A stretch of DNA of 64,000 nucleotides from Pseudomonas graminis (GCF_001705435.1 NZ_MDEN01000062.1:186001-250000); one strand, 5' to 3'. Positions 1 to 8,837 are shown, numbered from the stretch's first letter. Numbers and translations are program-made. The notes: generated from the letters alone by a model not told the origin.

Positions 1-375
1 GCCTCGGTGTCCGACAGCTACAGAACGGCGACTGCCAGCCATGCAGACCGCATTGGCGACTTCGATGCCGCCCATGACATCATCGATGTCTCGGGCTTGG
101 GCTTCACCGGGTTTGGCGACGGCCACGACGGCACCCTGAAGTTCACCACCAACGCCGAGCACACCCGGGTCTACCTGAAAGACCTGGACGCCGACGTGCA
201 AGGGCATCGCTTCGAACTGATTCTGGACGGTGATTTCAAGGCCGCTCTTCCTTCAAAATCCATGGTATTTGCCGACGCCCCGACGTCGCTGGCCAGTACA
301 TCAACCCCAGCGGATGCCGTGTCGGTGGAGCTGGTAGGTGTGGCTCAGGATCATCCGGAGACTGCTCTCGTGTGA
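1..375 (+). CDS. RTX/serralysin-C type secreted protein, 3' end only
   Basis: The frame is open from the first base, so the gene begins outside the window. The visible ~124 residues are a C-terminal block of the type that follows Ca2+-binding nonapeptide repeats in type I secreted proteins: an SDSYRT motif, then FDAAHDIIDVSGLGFTGFGDG, then a YLKDLDADVQGHRFE strand pair. The block occurs twice in the protein encoded on the minus strand at 10642-12714, so the two are related. The last ~20 residues are hydrophobic/acidic, as expected of an uncleaved T1SS C-terminal signal. The true function (enzyme or adhesin) depends on the missing N-terminus. No T1SS exporter is in the window. Confidence 0.75.
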   Translation, partial: ASVSDSYRTATASHADRIGDFDAAHDIIDVSGLGFTGFGDGHDGTLKFTTNAEHTRVYLKDLDADVQGHRFELILDGDFKAALPSKSMVFADAPTSLASTSTPADAVSVELVGVAQDHPETALV

Positions 376-438
376 CGTAACGGCAGGCCCGTCTTGCCCC
401 TGCGCGCTGGCACGGGGAGTGGACCGAGGTAGGCCCGC

Positions 439-460
439 GCCGTGAGGTCATACTCACGGC
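439..460. terminator. Stem-loop downstream of the partial RTX gene
   Basis: GCCGTGAG (439-446) pairs with CTCACGGC (453-460) around a 6-base loop. It lies 64 bases after the RTX stop codon and before the DUF1835 gene. There is no T-run, so it may slow or end transcription only weakly. The rest of 376-650 shows no gene I can support. Confidence 0.35.
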
Positions 461-650
461 GTGGTCCCATACAACTCCCGCCTCCATTTCCGCCCCCACC
501 TTTGCATCCTGCCGGCCTTCCGGCTAAAGTCCGCCTTCGGGCGTCTGCTGCGCCTGCGGTCCGCGCGAAGGGGTTTTCCAAGGCAAGCGTTGCACACTCA
601 TTCATTCCAGCTCCCGGCTTGTCGGCGGACCGAGCCCCAAAGGAGTTGGC

Positions 651-1892
651 ATGCCTGCCACACATGCGTCCCGTCAACACGGTCTGCTCGATGTACCTGC
701 GCTGCGTAAGCACGCAAAACGTCTTCTCAAAGCCCTGAACACCCACGAAGCGGATGACGCCCGGGCGCAATTGCGCGCGATGGGCCTGCCGGGGCCGGCC
801 TATCGGCTCGCCGACACCCAATGGCTGGTGGCCCGGGACGCAGGGTTCGCCAGTTGGCCCAAATTGATCGCCCATGCCGATGCCGTCGGATTTGCCGCCC
901 GCCATCCGGATTTTGCGGCGACGGGTGAAGCACAGGTTCAGCACTGGCGCTGCGGCAATGACATCGAGCGCAGCCTGCGCGTTGCCGGCTTCGCAGGTGC
1001 GTTCCAGATGTTCGACGACCCCATGGTCATGGGACCGGTTCCCGCGCTGCCTGACGACGACTATTGGGCGGTGAGGGCAGTCTTTGCCCAGCAGGCCTTC
1101 GGCTTGTCGGCCCGTGATGCTCAGCAACGGCAGGCGACTCAGCGCGGGGCTTTGGCACGCCTGAATGCCGACAGTGAACTGGTCCTGTGGTGCGAAGCCG
1201 ATGCCTACGATCAGCTGTTTCTGGTTCGGCTGCTGGCGAGTTTGCCCTGCGTCCCGCGCAGGCTGGAGCTGATCGAGATCAACCGCGTGCCCGGCGTCGA
1301 GCGATTCATTGGCATCGGGCAACTGGCCCCGGACGTGCTCGCCTGGCTCTGGCCCCAGCGGCGCGCCATCGGTGAAGACGCACTGGCACTGGCGCGGCAG
1401 GTATGGGCGGCCTACACCGCAGCGGACCCGACTCGCTGGGCCGAGCTTGCGGCACAGCACCATTCGGCGCTGCCGCTGCTCGGTCCCGCGCTGGCAAGAC
1501 AACTGCAGGAACTGCCCGGCGCAGAGGATGGCTTGAGCCTGACCCAGCGGCTGACCCTGCGCATTCTCGCGGAGAAAGGCGAGATGCCGGCGGGGAAGGT
1601 GTTCGGTCATTTGATGCTGACCTATGAGCCGCTGCCGTATCTGGGCGACATGATGTTCAACGCGCTGCTGAGACCGCTCATCGACGCACCGCACCCGCTG
1701 CTGCACGAACAATCGGGCAGCGAATGGCCCAAGCGACTCGTCCGGCTGACGGCCCTGGGTGAGCGCGTCGTGCGCGGGGAAGTGAACTGGCTTGATCTTG
1801 AGCCCGCAGAGCGGTGGGTCGGCGGTGTGCAGATTATTGCGGACCGCTTGCCCTGGGTGGTCAGCCCCGAAGGGCGGGTGTGGCGTCGCTGA
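651..1892 (+). CDS. DUF1835 domain-containing protein
   Basis: 413-residue soluble protein with no signal peptide. Residues ~45-75 carry the motif YRLADTQWLVARDAGFASWP, commonly found at the N-terminus of these proteins. Residues ~95-230 match the general pattern of DUF1835 (a short ...GNDIERSL... region, then WCEADAYDQLFLVRLLASL and IEINRVPGVERFIGIGQL), followed by a DUF3658-like C-terminal half. The ATG has a good ribosome site (AAAGGAG, about 5 bases upstream). The biochemical role of the family is unknown to me. It is convergent with the acetyltransferase, with no gap between their stop codons. Confidence 0.85.
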   Translation: MPATHASRQHGLLDVPALRKHAKRLLKALNTHEADDARAQLRAMGLPGPAYRLADTQWLVARDAGFASWPKLIAHADAVGFAARHPDFAATGEAQVQHWRCGNDIERSLRVAGFAGAFQMFDDPMVMGPVPALPDDDYWAVRAVFAQQAFGLSARDAQQRQATQRGALARLNADSELVLWCEADAYDQLFLVRLLASLPCVPRRLELIEINRVPGVERFIGIGQLAPDVLAWLWPQRRAIGEDALALARQVWAAYTAADPTRWAELAAQHHSALPLLGPALARQLQELPGAEDGLSLTQRLTLRILAEKGEMPAGKVFGHLMLTYEPLPYLGDMMFNALLRPLIDAPHPLLHEQSGSEWPKRLVRLTALGERVVRGEVNWLDLEPAERWVGGVQIIADRLPWVVSPEGRVWRR

Positions 1893-2354
1893 CTAGGCCA
1901 GAGGCGTCAGCGCCTTCTCCATGATGATCGTCCGCTCTTCGCCGTGGTATTCATCCCGAACGGTCGAGTAGCCCAGGGACTGGTAGAAGCCCTCGGCCGT
2001 GATGGAGGAGGGCACGCGTAACCGACGGATGCCGTGGGAGTGGGCGGTTGATTCAACAGCCGCCATCAACGCGCGGCCGGCGCCCTGGCCCTGGTGTGTC
2101 GGGGCGACGAACACGCTGCGAACCGTGGCTTGATCGAGGCTCGCCGTGGCAATAACTTCTTCGTCGAGGGTCGCCACGTACACCTGCCGCTGCACCAGCA
2201 AGCGCAGGATCGCCGACGGGGAAAAACTCAGCGTCACCTGGGCGATCACGGCGGCGGAATAATCCTGGCTATTGGACTCGCCTAAGGCGGCCACGATGAC
2301 GCGGCTGATCGCGGTGGCGTCATTATCCGTTGCCTTGCGGATATGGCAGTTCAT
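1893..2354 (-). CDS. GNAT family N-acetyltransferase
   Basis: 153 residues from the ATG at 2354 (MNCHIRKATDND...). The open frame extends 19 codons further upstream, but that stretch looks non-coding and the chosen start begins right at the GNAT beta-1 strand. The acetyl-CoA loop is visible as VAPTHQGQGAGRALM (Q/RxxGxG/A type), preceded by the beta-4 strand ATVRSVFVAP and followed by LRVPSSITAEGFYQSLGY. It transfers an acetyl group from acetyl-CoA to an unknown amine. It stands alone and its substrate cannot be inferred from context. Confidence 0.88.
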   Translation of the reverse strand: MNCHIRKATDNDATAISRVIVAALGESNSQDYSAAVIAQVTLSFSPSAILRLLVQRQVYVATLDEEVIATASLDQATVRSVFVAPTHQGQGAGRALMAAVESTAHSHGIRRLRVPSSITAEGFYQSLGYSTVRDEYHGEERTIIMEKALTPLA

Positions 2355-2430
2355 GTGGCTGTGGTCCTTGTGTCCGCGCGCGGTTATCTGAATACCGGGT
2401 GAGCAGCACACACCGATAATCCCCTTTCAT

Positions 2431-2997
2431 TTACTGGTCGTTTTCATCTTGTGGCCGTTGCTGCGCCTGCTGATCAAGCAGCATTTGTGTGACCTGCTCA
2501 ATGTAGTCGAACACCTCAGGCTGGACCGAGTATTGGTACTGCTTGCGACGGTTGTTGGAAACTTTCCCGTTATTCGTCAGGCACATCATCACGAGGTTGG
2601 CCAAGTCGCTGCCGCGCACGTCGTAGACCTCATTTACCGTCCGCACGACCCTGTCATAGTTTTCAAGAAAGATTGTCTCTTCCCGAAGTTCCACTTCTAA
2701 CGCACGCTTCGCCATTTCCAGAGTGAAACGTACCGCTGAAGTGGCATCCCAGAAGCGATAGATCGAGGGATCACCCGTGAATTCGAACGAGTATTGACAC
2801 TGATCAATCCACCGGACATCCCAGAACTCACGCGCCGGGCGAGAGAAGGACTGCAACGTCTCCAGATACAGGCGCTCCTCGCGTTTCATGGCCACAGATA
2901 CCGGCAGCAGCAAACCATTTTCCAGCGCGCCGGCGCGGCACAGAGTGTGGTGGATCAAAAAACGGGAGAGGCGACCATTGCCGTATTCATAGCGCAA
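2431..2997 (-). pseudogene. Fic family protein, C-terminal remnant
   Basis: The frame enters at GNGRLSRFLIHHTLCRAG, the end of the Fic active-site motif HPFx(D/E)GNGRxxR, and runs through a C-terminal region typical of ~380-residue Pseudomonas Fic proteins. The upstream half, including the catalytic His and the HPF part, is absent: in-frame codons before it are IKELRYEY with a stop just above, and the next gene ends at 3108. Without the His, AMP or other nucleotide transfer is not expected. The only usable start in frame is TTG. I read this as the 3' remnant of a decayed gene, although an expressed winged-helix C-terminal domain cannot be excluded. Confidence 0.75.
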
Positions 2998-3107
2998 TTC
3001 CTTGATTCACGACGATCCCATGCAGTTTTTCTTCAGTGCACTCAGAAAATCTTCAGTTCGACCAATTGTCCTGATTTTTTCTTAACTTGATACATCCCGT
3101 CTTACTC

Positions 3108-4013
3108 CTAGGACCGCGCGACCACCCCCGTAGCCCTGAGAATCCTGCCGGCATCCCGGGCGGGAGGGAGCCAGAACACCCGGGCGTAATCACGACTGAA
3201 CTGGGTGGCGCTCTCGTAGCCGACCTCGAACGCGGCTGCCATGACGCTCCTGGCATGGGCAACCATCAGCGTTCTGGCCTGCAACAGGCGAACCCGCTTC
3301 TGGTACTGCAAAGGGCTCAGGTGAGTGACCGCCTTGAAATGCCGATGGAACGCCGAGACGCTCATCGAAGCGCGCTCGGCAAGGCGCTCCACGCCCAGGG
3401 GTTGGGCGAAGTCGCGACGGATCCACTGGATCGCCATGTTGACCCGGGCCATGGCGCTGTCCGGCGCGGCGATTTCGCGCAACATCCAGCCGAGCGGGCC
3501 CTGGAGCACGCGGAAAATAATTTCCCGTTCATAGACCGGGGCGAGGGCGGCGATCGCTTCGGGGTCGCCCATCAGTCGCAGCATTCGCACCCAGGCATCC
3601 ATCAGTTCATCGGTCATCAATGCGACGGAAAACCCCGAATCCTGTTCAGCGCGGCTGGCAGGTTTGGGCAGGTCGGCGAACAGCGTCGCCAGCACCGCCG
3701 GGTCCAGCGTCAGGCTGACTGCCAGATAAGGCTCGCCTGCAGGCGCCGGGTGCACCGAACCCACCGCAGGCAGATCGATGGACATGACGAAGTAGGTCGC
3801 CGGGTCATACCTGAGTGTTCGATCCCCCACGGTCATGCTTTTGCTGCCTTGCAGAATCACGTTGATCATCGGGTCATACACCGCTGCCAGCAGATGCTCG
3901 GGGATTTTGCCCTGAACCATGGCCACCCGGGGTATGCCCGTTTCGGTGCGACGGTTTTCAGCACCGGCCGCAAGCAATCGGAGTTCATTCAGTTGTTTTT
4001 CCATGGGCAGCAT
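3108..4013 (-). CDS. AraC family transcriptional regulator
   Basis: 301 residues. The N-terminal half (~20-185) resembles the AraC_N (PF06719) ligand-binding domain, with motifs such as VILQGSKSMTVGDRTLRYDP and YLAVSLTLDPAVL. The C-terminal ~100 residues hold two helix-turn-helix motifs (LAERASMSVSAFHRHFKAVT and AAFEVGYESATQFSRDYARVF). It lies divergent from the SDR gene at 4143, with ~130 bases between them that should hold both promoters and the operator. A second ATG three codons downstream (4004) is an alternative start. It is a paralogue of the regulator at 6297-7202. Confidence 0.92.
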   Translation of the reverse strand: MLPMEKQLNELRLLAAGAENRRTETGIPRVAMVQGKIPEHLLAAVYDPMINVILQGSKSMTVGDRTLRYDPATYFVMSIDLPAVGSVHPAPAGEPYLAVSLTLDPAVLATLFADLPKPASRAEQDSGFSVALMTDELMDAWVRMLRLMGDPEAIAALAPVYEREIIFRVLQGPLGWMLREIAAPDSAMARVNMAIQWIRRDFAQPLGVERLAERASMSVSAFHRHFKAVTHLSPLQYQKRVRLLQARTLMVAHARSVMAAAFEVGYESATQFSRDYARVFWLPPARDAGRILRATGVVARS

Positions 4014-4142
4014 GCTGAGGGCTGAGCGTCATGCCGCGCAAGGGAAAAGCAGAAACGGGCAGGTTCCGAGCAGGAACGGACACGTCCTCGGTCTCTGTGA
4101 TGAGTACTGTGGAGCCACGTTTGAATCACAGAGGAACACGAC

Positions 4143-4886
4143 ATGGGCGTTATCGTTATCACAGGCGGCAGCCGCGGGATCGGTGCCAGTGCAGCCGAAC
4201 ACGCGGCGAAACTGGGTATGGGTGTCATCCTGACGTACAACGCCAACCCTCAGGCAGCGGCTTTGGTCGTCGAGCGCATTGCACAGGCCGGTGGGAAGGC
4301 CGTTGCGCTGAAACTCGACGTGTCCGACGTCGGCAGCTTCGAGGCGTTTCGCGAATCCGTGGTCACGGCACTTCGCGAAACCTGGGCGACCGCCACGTTG
4401 AGTGGCCTGGTCAACAACGCCGGCTATGGCCTGTTCAACCCCTTGGCAACGGTCAGCGAAGCGCAGTTCGACGGTCTGTTCAATGTGCACCTCAAAGGCC
4501 CGTTTTTTCTGACTCAGGCGCTGCTGCCGTTACTCGCGGACAACGCCAGCATCGTCAATCTCACCAGCGCCACGACGCGAGTGGCCACGGCCGGCGTTGC
4601 TCCCTACGCCGCGTTCAAGGGTGGCCTTGAAGTGCTGACCCGCTACATGGCCAAAGAATTTGCCGACCGGCGAATACGCGCCAATGCGGTATCACCGGGC
4701 GCCATCCGCACAGAGCTGGGCGGCGGCCTCAACGATGCGTTCGAAGCGATGCTGGCGGCGCAGACCGCGCTCGGCAGAGTGGGCGAACCGGAAGACGTCG
4801 GCCGAGTGATTGCCATGTTGCTGTCCGACGAAAGCGGCTGGATCAATGCCCAGACCCTTGAAGTCGCCGGCGGCTACAACATCTGA
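4143..4886 (+). CDS. SDR family NAD(P)-dependent oxidoreductase
   Basis: 247 residues, a classical short-chain dehydrogenase. Visible signatures: TGGSRGIG (7-14) for the dinucleotide, NNAG (91-94), catalytic Ser142, and Y155-x3-K159 in YAAFK. The end VAGGYNI is typical. It probably oxidises or reduces an alcohol/carbonyl; the substrate is unknown. It is the first gene of a rightward set with the VOC protein (19-base gap) and the saccharopine-dehydrogenase-like gene, and the divergent AraC regulator very likely controls it. Confidence 0.93.
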   Translation: MGVIVITGGSRGIGASAAEHAAKLGMGVILTYNANPQAAALVVERIAQAGGKAVALKLDVSDVGSFEAFRESVVTALRETWATATLSGLVNNAGYGLFNPLATVSEAQFDGLFNVHLKGPFFLTQALLPLLADNASIVNLTSATTRVATAGVAPYAAFKGGLEVLTRYMAKEFADRRIRANAVSPGAIRTELGGGLNDAFEAMLAAQTALGRVGEPEDVGRVIAMLLSDESGWINAQTLEVAGGYNI

Positions 4887-4905
4887 CCACGGGAGGATTT
4901 CGAGA

Positions 4906-5307
4906 ATGCTGGATCATATTTTTCTGTCAGTGAGCGACGTCCCACGTGCCGTCCGCTTCTATGAGCAGGTGCTCGCACCTCTGGGCGTCACGGCACGGCT
5001 GGACTACGACGGCAAGGACGGCCCGCCGGGTCATCCGGACCTCAAAGGCTTCGGCGCCAACGGTCGGGTGTTTTTCTGGCTGCGCGAGGGAGTAGTCGAA
5101 GGACGTGCTGTCCATGTCGGCTTCGTCGCCAGCAGCAAGGCCGAAGTGGATGCCGCTTACGCCGCCGCCATGGATCACGGAGCCGTGGACAATGGCGCGC
5201 CCGGCGCACGCTTGCACTACGACCCTGATTACTACGCCGCCAATGTGCTGGACCCGGACGGCTACAGCCTGGAATTCGTCTGCAAAAAATGGCAGCACGC
5301 CCAATGA
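4906..5307 (+). CDS. VOC family (glyoxalase/dioxygenase-fold) protein
   Basis: 133 residues from the ATG at 4906, which follows a GGGAGG ribosome site. The N-terminus MLDHIFLSVSDVPRAVRFYEQ is a classic VOC first beta-alpha unit and the C-terminus NVLDPDGYSLEFVCK contains the usual final metal-ligand Glu. It may be a metal-dependent isomerase/lyase or a resistance protein; members of this size are hard to assign. It sits in an apparent operon with the upstream SDR and the downstream enzyme, whose start codon overlaps its stop (ATGA). Confidence 0.9.
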   Translation: MLDHIFLSVSDVPRAVRFYEQVLAPLGVTARLDYDGKDGPPGHPDLKGFGANGRVFFWLREGVVEGRAVHVGFVASSKAEVDAAYAAAMDHGAVDNGAPGARLHYDPDYYAANVLDPDGYSLEFVCKKWQHAQ

Positions 5308-6290
5308 GCCCGCTGCTGATCTACGGCGCCACGGGCTACACCGGGCGCATGGCAGCAGAACGCGCCAAAGCCCAGGGGCTGGTGTTCGAAATCGCCGGGC
5401 GCAATCGTCAGCGTCTCGAAGCACTGTCTGCGCAGCTGCAAGTGCCTTATCGGGTATTCGATGCCGACGCGAATGCCGCCGCTTCGCTGTCAGGGATCTC
5501 GGTGTTGCTCAACTTCGCCGGCCCGTTTGCCCACACGGCGGAACCTTTGATGCGCGCCTGCATCCACGCCGGCGTGGACTATCTGGACATCACCGCCGAA
5601 ATCAACGTGTACCGATTGGCCGAACGATTGGGCGCTGAAGCCTTTGCACAGGGCGTCATGTTGCTGCCGGGCGTGGGCTGGGACGTGGTGCCTACCGACG
5701 CGCTGGCACTGCATGTCGCCAGGCGCGTTGATCAACCGCGTTCGCTGCGCATCGCGCTGCAAGTGCCGGGGTCGATGTCTCGGGGCTCGGCCAAGAGCGT
5801 CAGCGAAATCATCGGCGCCGGTGTGCTCGCCAGGGTGGCGGGTGAACTTGTCGCGACACCTGATGCCCCGCCGCGTCAGTTTGATTTCGGCCAGGGACCG
5901 ATGCTCTGTGTGCCGCTCTCGTTCGGGGATCTCGTGACCGCGTGGCATGCAACCGCCATTCCCGACATCAGGATGTATGTCCACCTCTCGGGCGAAGCGT
6001 TTCCAGAGGGCGACCTCTCACTGCTTCACGATGGCCCCGACGCTGCAGCGCGTGATGCCCATAGGGCCCGCGCGGCGGTTGAGATCACCGGGGCAGATGG
6101 CTCGATTGCGCGGTCGGTCATCGAAACCGTGAACGGCTACACCTACACACCACTCGCTGCGGTTGAAGCTGCCCGCCGTGTGTTGGGCGGTGAGCGGCGG
6201 CGGGGGTTCACAGCCCCTTCGCAGGTGTTCGGCGGCGGGTTTGCGCTGAGCATCGCGGGCACGGTCATTACCGACCTGTCAGCCAGGTAG
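5304..6290 (+). CDS. Saccharopine dehydrogenase-like NAD(P)-binding enzyme
   Basis: 328 residues. I chose the ATG at 5304 (MSPLLIYGATGYTGR), which overlaps the VOC stop codon as ATGA; an in-frame ATG 15 bases earlier is possible. The Rossmann motif GATGYTG (8-14) and the pattern LLNFAGPFAHTAEPLMRACI are hallmarks of the saccharopine dehydrogenase/trans-acting enoyl reductase superfamily. The middle part (LLPGVGWDVVPTD) is also typical. The substrate is unknown. It ends the presumed AraC-controlled operon. Confidence 0.88.
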   Translation: MSPLLIYGATGYTGRMAAERAKAQGLVFEIAGRNRQRLEALSAQLQVPYRVFDADANAAASLSGISVLLNFAGPFAHTAEPLMRACIHAGVDYLDITAEINVYRLAERLGAEAFAQGVMLLPGVGWDVVPTDALALHVARRVDQPRSLRIALQVPGSMSRGSAKSVSEIIGAGVLARVAGELVATPDAPPRQFDFGQGPMLCVPLSFGDLVTAWHATAIPDIRMYVHLSGEAFPEGDLSLLHDGPDAAARDAHRARAAVEITGADGSIARSVIETVNGYTYTPLAAVEAARRVLGGERRRGFTAPSQVFGGGFALSIAGTVITDLSAR

Positions 6291-6296
6291 TTCCGG

Positions 6297-7202
6297 TCAG
6301 GGGGCTGCCGGTGGGGCAGTGGTATCGCCGGTTGGGGCGAGGGGCGACTTGAACCGCGCGGCGTCCCGCAGGGGAGGCAGGCCGAACAGCCGGGCGTATT
6401 CGCGATTGAATTGCGAAGCGCTTTCGTAGCCGACCTTGTAAGCGATGGACGTGGCGTCCAGGGTGTCGAACAGCAGCAACCAGCGAGCCCGTAACAGGCG
6501 CAGGCGTTTTTGATACTGAATGGGTGTCATGGCTGTGACCGACTTGAAATGCCGATAAAAGGCAGCAACGCTCATCTCGGACATCAGTGCGAGGGGCTCG
6601 ACGCGGAAAGGCTCGGTGTAATGCCCGCGAATCCACTGCGTCACACGGCGGATCTGTGTCATCCGGCCATCCGGGCGCGCCATGTCACGAAGGATGCCGC
6701 CCAGTGACCCCTGCAACGCACGATACAAAATCTCGCGTTCGATCATCGGGGCGAGGACTCCAGCTTCATGGGGACGATCGACCAGCCGCATCATCCGCAC
6801 CCAAGCGTCCAGCATCTCATCCGACGCGCACACGGCCTGAAAGCACGCGCTTTGTGCTGCCCCTGGTGCCGTGTTCACCTCCATCAGCAGCGTCGCAATC
6901 ACATCCAGATCAAGGGTCAGGCTGACCGCCAGATAGGGTTGATCGGCCGCTGCGGCGTGAATCTGGCCCGTGGCGGGCACGTCGACCGGCACCAGAAAAT
7001 AATGGCCTGCGGTGTAGCGAAAAACCTCATCGCCTATCGACAGGCTTTTTGTGCCCTGGAGTACCAGATGCAGCATCGGCTGGTAGACCTGATCTGCGCA
7101 GGCCTCGGCGCAGACCATTGCAACGCGGGGCAGACCTGTGTCCGTCCAGGTGTTTTGGGCGCTCATCACGATGCGGCGCAGTTCTGCGATTGGATTTTCC
7201 AT
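6297..7202 (-). CDS. AraC family transcriptional regulator (second copy)
   Basis: 301 residues from the ATG at 7202 (MENPIAELRRIV...); the frame opens 13 codons earlier but that start adds an unconserved stretch. The domain layout equals that of the regulator at 3108-4013: AraC_N ligand domain (VLQGTKSLSIGDEVFRYTAG, YLAVSLTLDLDVI) and a C-terminal double HTH (LMSEMSVAAFYRHFKSVT, AYKVGYESASQFNREYARLF). It is divergent from the SDR gene at 7418 across ~215 bases, so it probably regulates that gene. Confidence 0.92.
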   Translation of the reverse strand: MENPIAELRRIVMSAQNTWTDTGLPRVAMVCAEACADQVYQPMLHLVLQGTKSLSIGDEVFRYTAGHYFLVPVDVPATGQIHAAAADQPYLAVSLTLDLDVIATLLMEVNTAPGAAQSACFQAVCASDEMLDAWVRMMRLVDRPHEAGVLAPMIEREILYRALQGSLGGILRDMARPDGRMTQIRRVTQWIRGHYTEPFRVEPLALMSEMSVAAFYRHFKSVTAMTPIQYQKRLRLLRARWLLLFDTLDATSIAYKVGYESASQFNREYARLFGLPPLRDAARFKSPLAPTGDTTAPPAAP

Positions 7203-7331
7203 ACCCCACCGTGGGCTACACCGCGGTGCCTGGCAAGCCATTTGAGAAGATCAGGCAAGGATGTGCGAACAACCGGCAAACGCTAGCCCGGTGGTTGACC
7301 GAATACTGGGGGCACGCGGCTCGTTCCAGGT

Positions 7332-7370
7332 CCGGTGCTCACGACCGGTGCTCGCGACCGGTGCTCACCA
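7332..7370. repeat. Three tandem 13-bp repeats in the AraC-SDR intergenic region
   Basis: CCGGTGCTCACGA (7332-7344), CCGGTGCTCGCGA (7345-7357) and CCGGTGCTCACCA (7358-7370) follow each other with one or two changes. They lie 47 bases upstream of the SDR start codon, between the divergent AraC and SDR genes. An operator array for the regulator is possible, but replication slippage is an equally simple explanation. Confidence 0.6.
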
Positions 7371-7417
7371 CGGACAGTAACGACGCTCAACAACACCTCA
7401 TTTCAAAAGGTCACGGT

Positions 7418-8167
7418 ATGAAACTCAACGGAAAAATCGCGGTAGTCACGGGTGCCTCGAAAGGTATCGGCGCCGGAATCGCCAAGGCGCTGGCCAACCA
7501 GGGCGCAACGGTCATTATCAACTATGCCTCCAGCAGGGCCGACGCCGAGGAGATGGTCACTCACATCACCGCCCAGGGCGGCTCTGCCATCGCCGTGCAA
7601 GCGGACATGAGTCAGGGGGCTGAGGTCACGCGCCTGTTCGACACGGTTCGCGAGCAGTACGGGACCCTGGATGTGCTGGTCAATAACGCAGGGGTGGCGG
7701 TGTTCCAGATGATTGACGACCTCACCGAGGAAGCCTTCCACACACAATTCAACCTGAACGTCCTCGGCTACCTGCTCGCGGTGCGAGAAGCAGTCAAGCT
7801 GATGGCGCCTGGGGCAAGCATCATCAACATCAGCTCGATCCTGAGCACCGATCCCTACCTGGCCTCCAGTGTCTACTCGGCCACCAAGGGCGCGGTCGAC
7901 ACCTTGAGCTTTGCGCTGGCCAGGGAGCTGGGGCCGCGGGGCATCCGGGTCAATTCGATCCTGCCGGGCCACACCAACACACCCGCAACGGCCGGCCACT
8001 TTGCGGGCGAGCTGGGAGAGAAAATACTGGCGGGCACACCTCTGGGGCGTTTTGGAGAGCCAGAGGACATTGCACCTCTGGCCGTGTTCCTGGCTTCCGG
8101 CGATTCCCATTGGGTCACCGGCGAATCCATCAGGGCGTCCGGCGGGGTGCGCGGCGTCGGATATTGA
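7418..8167 (+). CDS. SDR family oxidoreductase (second copy)
   Basis: 249 residues from the ATG at 7418; the open frame upstream is non-coding. TGASKGIG (11-18), NNAG (89-92), catalytic Ser140 and Y153-SATK-157 are all present, so the enzyme should be active. The C-terminus ESIRASGGVRGVGY closes a classical SDR, with Arg-Ala where LDV/DG is usual. The likely role is a 3-oxoacyl- or aldehyde/alcohol-type NAD(P) oxidoreductase. Presumed control is by the divergent AraC regulator; it is similar in layout but not identical to the SDR at 4143. Confidence 0.93.
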   Translation: MKLNGKIAVVTGASKGIGAGIAKALANQGATVIINYASSRADAEEMVTHITAQGGSAIAVQADMSQGAEVTRLFDTVREQYGTLDVLVNNAGVAVFQMIDDLTEEAFHTQFNLNVLGYLLAVREAVKLMAPGASIINISSILSTDPYLASSVYSATKGAVDTLSFALARELGPRGIRVNSILPGHTNTPATAGHFAGELGEKILAGTPLGRFGEPEDIAPLAVFLASGDSHWVTGESIRASGGVRGVGY

Positions 8168-8187
8168 ACTATTGGTTTGACGACTGA

Positions 8188-8208
8188 AGCGCACGGTTCA
8201 TGTGCGCT
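8188..8208. terminator. Hairpin between convergent SDR and mntP genes
   Basis: AGCGCAC (8188-8194) and GTGCGCT (8202-8208) form a 7-bp stem in the 52-base gap between two convergent stop codons, with further imperfect pairing outside it (GACGACT/CGTCGTT). No clear T-run on either strand. Confidence 0.4.
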
Positions 8209-8219
8209 CATATCGTCGT

Positions 8220-8786
8220 TTACGCCGCCGACAAATGCTCGTAAAGAATCGTCGCGCCGACCAGCATCAGCACAATGCCGCCGATGATTTCAGCGCGTTT
8301 GCCCACCACCGTGCCCAGCACGCGGCCCAGCATCACGCCGAGGGTGACCATGACCGTTGTCGCGACACCGATGGCGGCGGCGGCCACCAGGATATTCACG
8401 TTGACGAACGCCAGGCCAACGCCCACGGCCAGCGCATCGATGCTGGTGGCGAAGGCCGTCACGGCCAATATCAGGAAGGAGTGCTGGTTGGGCTTTTCTT
8501 CTTCGGCTTCTTCGTGCTTGAGGCCGTTGTAGATCATGTGCACGCCGAGCACCAAGAGGAGCGTGAAGGCAATCCAGTGATCCCAGTTCTCGACATAAGA
8601 CGTGGCCGCCTGGCCGATCAGCCAGCCGATCAAGGGCGTAATGCCTTCAATCACACCGAAGATAATGCCGGTGCGCAGCGCTTCTATCAAACGAGGCTTG
8701 TGCAGGCTCGCGCCTTTACCGATGGCCGCTGCGAAAGCGTCCGTGGACATGGCCAAAGCAAGAAGGATGAGGGAAATCGGGTTCAC
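8220..8786 (-). CDS. mntP: Manganese efflux pump MntP
   Basis: 188-residue inner-membrane protein with six predicted helices arranged as two related halves. Each half carries the family's acidic motif: D16 in [15 protein letters not shown] and D117 in [12 protein letters not shown]. It exports Mn2+ and protects against manganese excess. The start codon is GTG (8786), placed after GGAAC. The identification is strengthened by the yybP-ykoY Mn2+ riboswitch directly upstream on the same strand. Confidence 0.95.
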   Translation of the reverse strand: MNPISLILLALAMSTDAFAAAIGKGASLHKPRLIEALRTGIIFGVIEGITPLIGWLIGQAATSYVENWDHWIAFTLLLVLGVHMIYNGLKHEEAEEEKPNQHSFLILAVTAFATSIDALAVGVGLAFVNVNILVAAAAIGVATTVMVTLGVMLGRVLGTVVGKRAEIIGGIVLMLVGATILYEHLSAA

Positions 8787-8797
8787 GGTTATGTTCC

Positions 8798-8837
8798 AGT
8801 CGGGCTGTGAGTCAACGACGCAACCACACGCCCGACT
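8798..8837 (-). promoter_or_regulatory. Putative expression-platform hairpin of the mntP leader
   Basis: AGTCGGGC and GCCCGACT pair perfectly over 8 bp (8830-8837 with 8798-8805), with inner GTGTG/CACA pairing, between the riboswitch aptamer and the GTG start of mntP. The hairpin ends about 11 bases before the start codon, so it could occlude the ribosome site or end transcription depending on the aptamer state. Confidence 0.5.
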
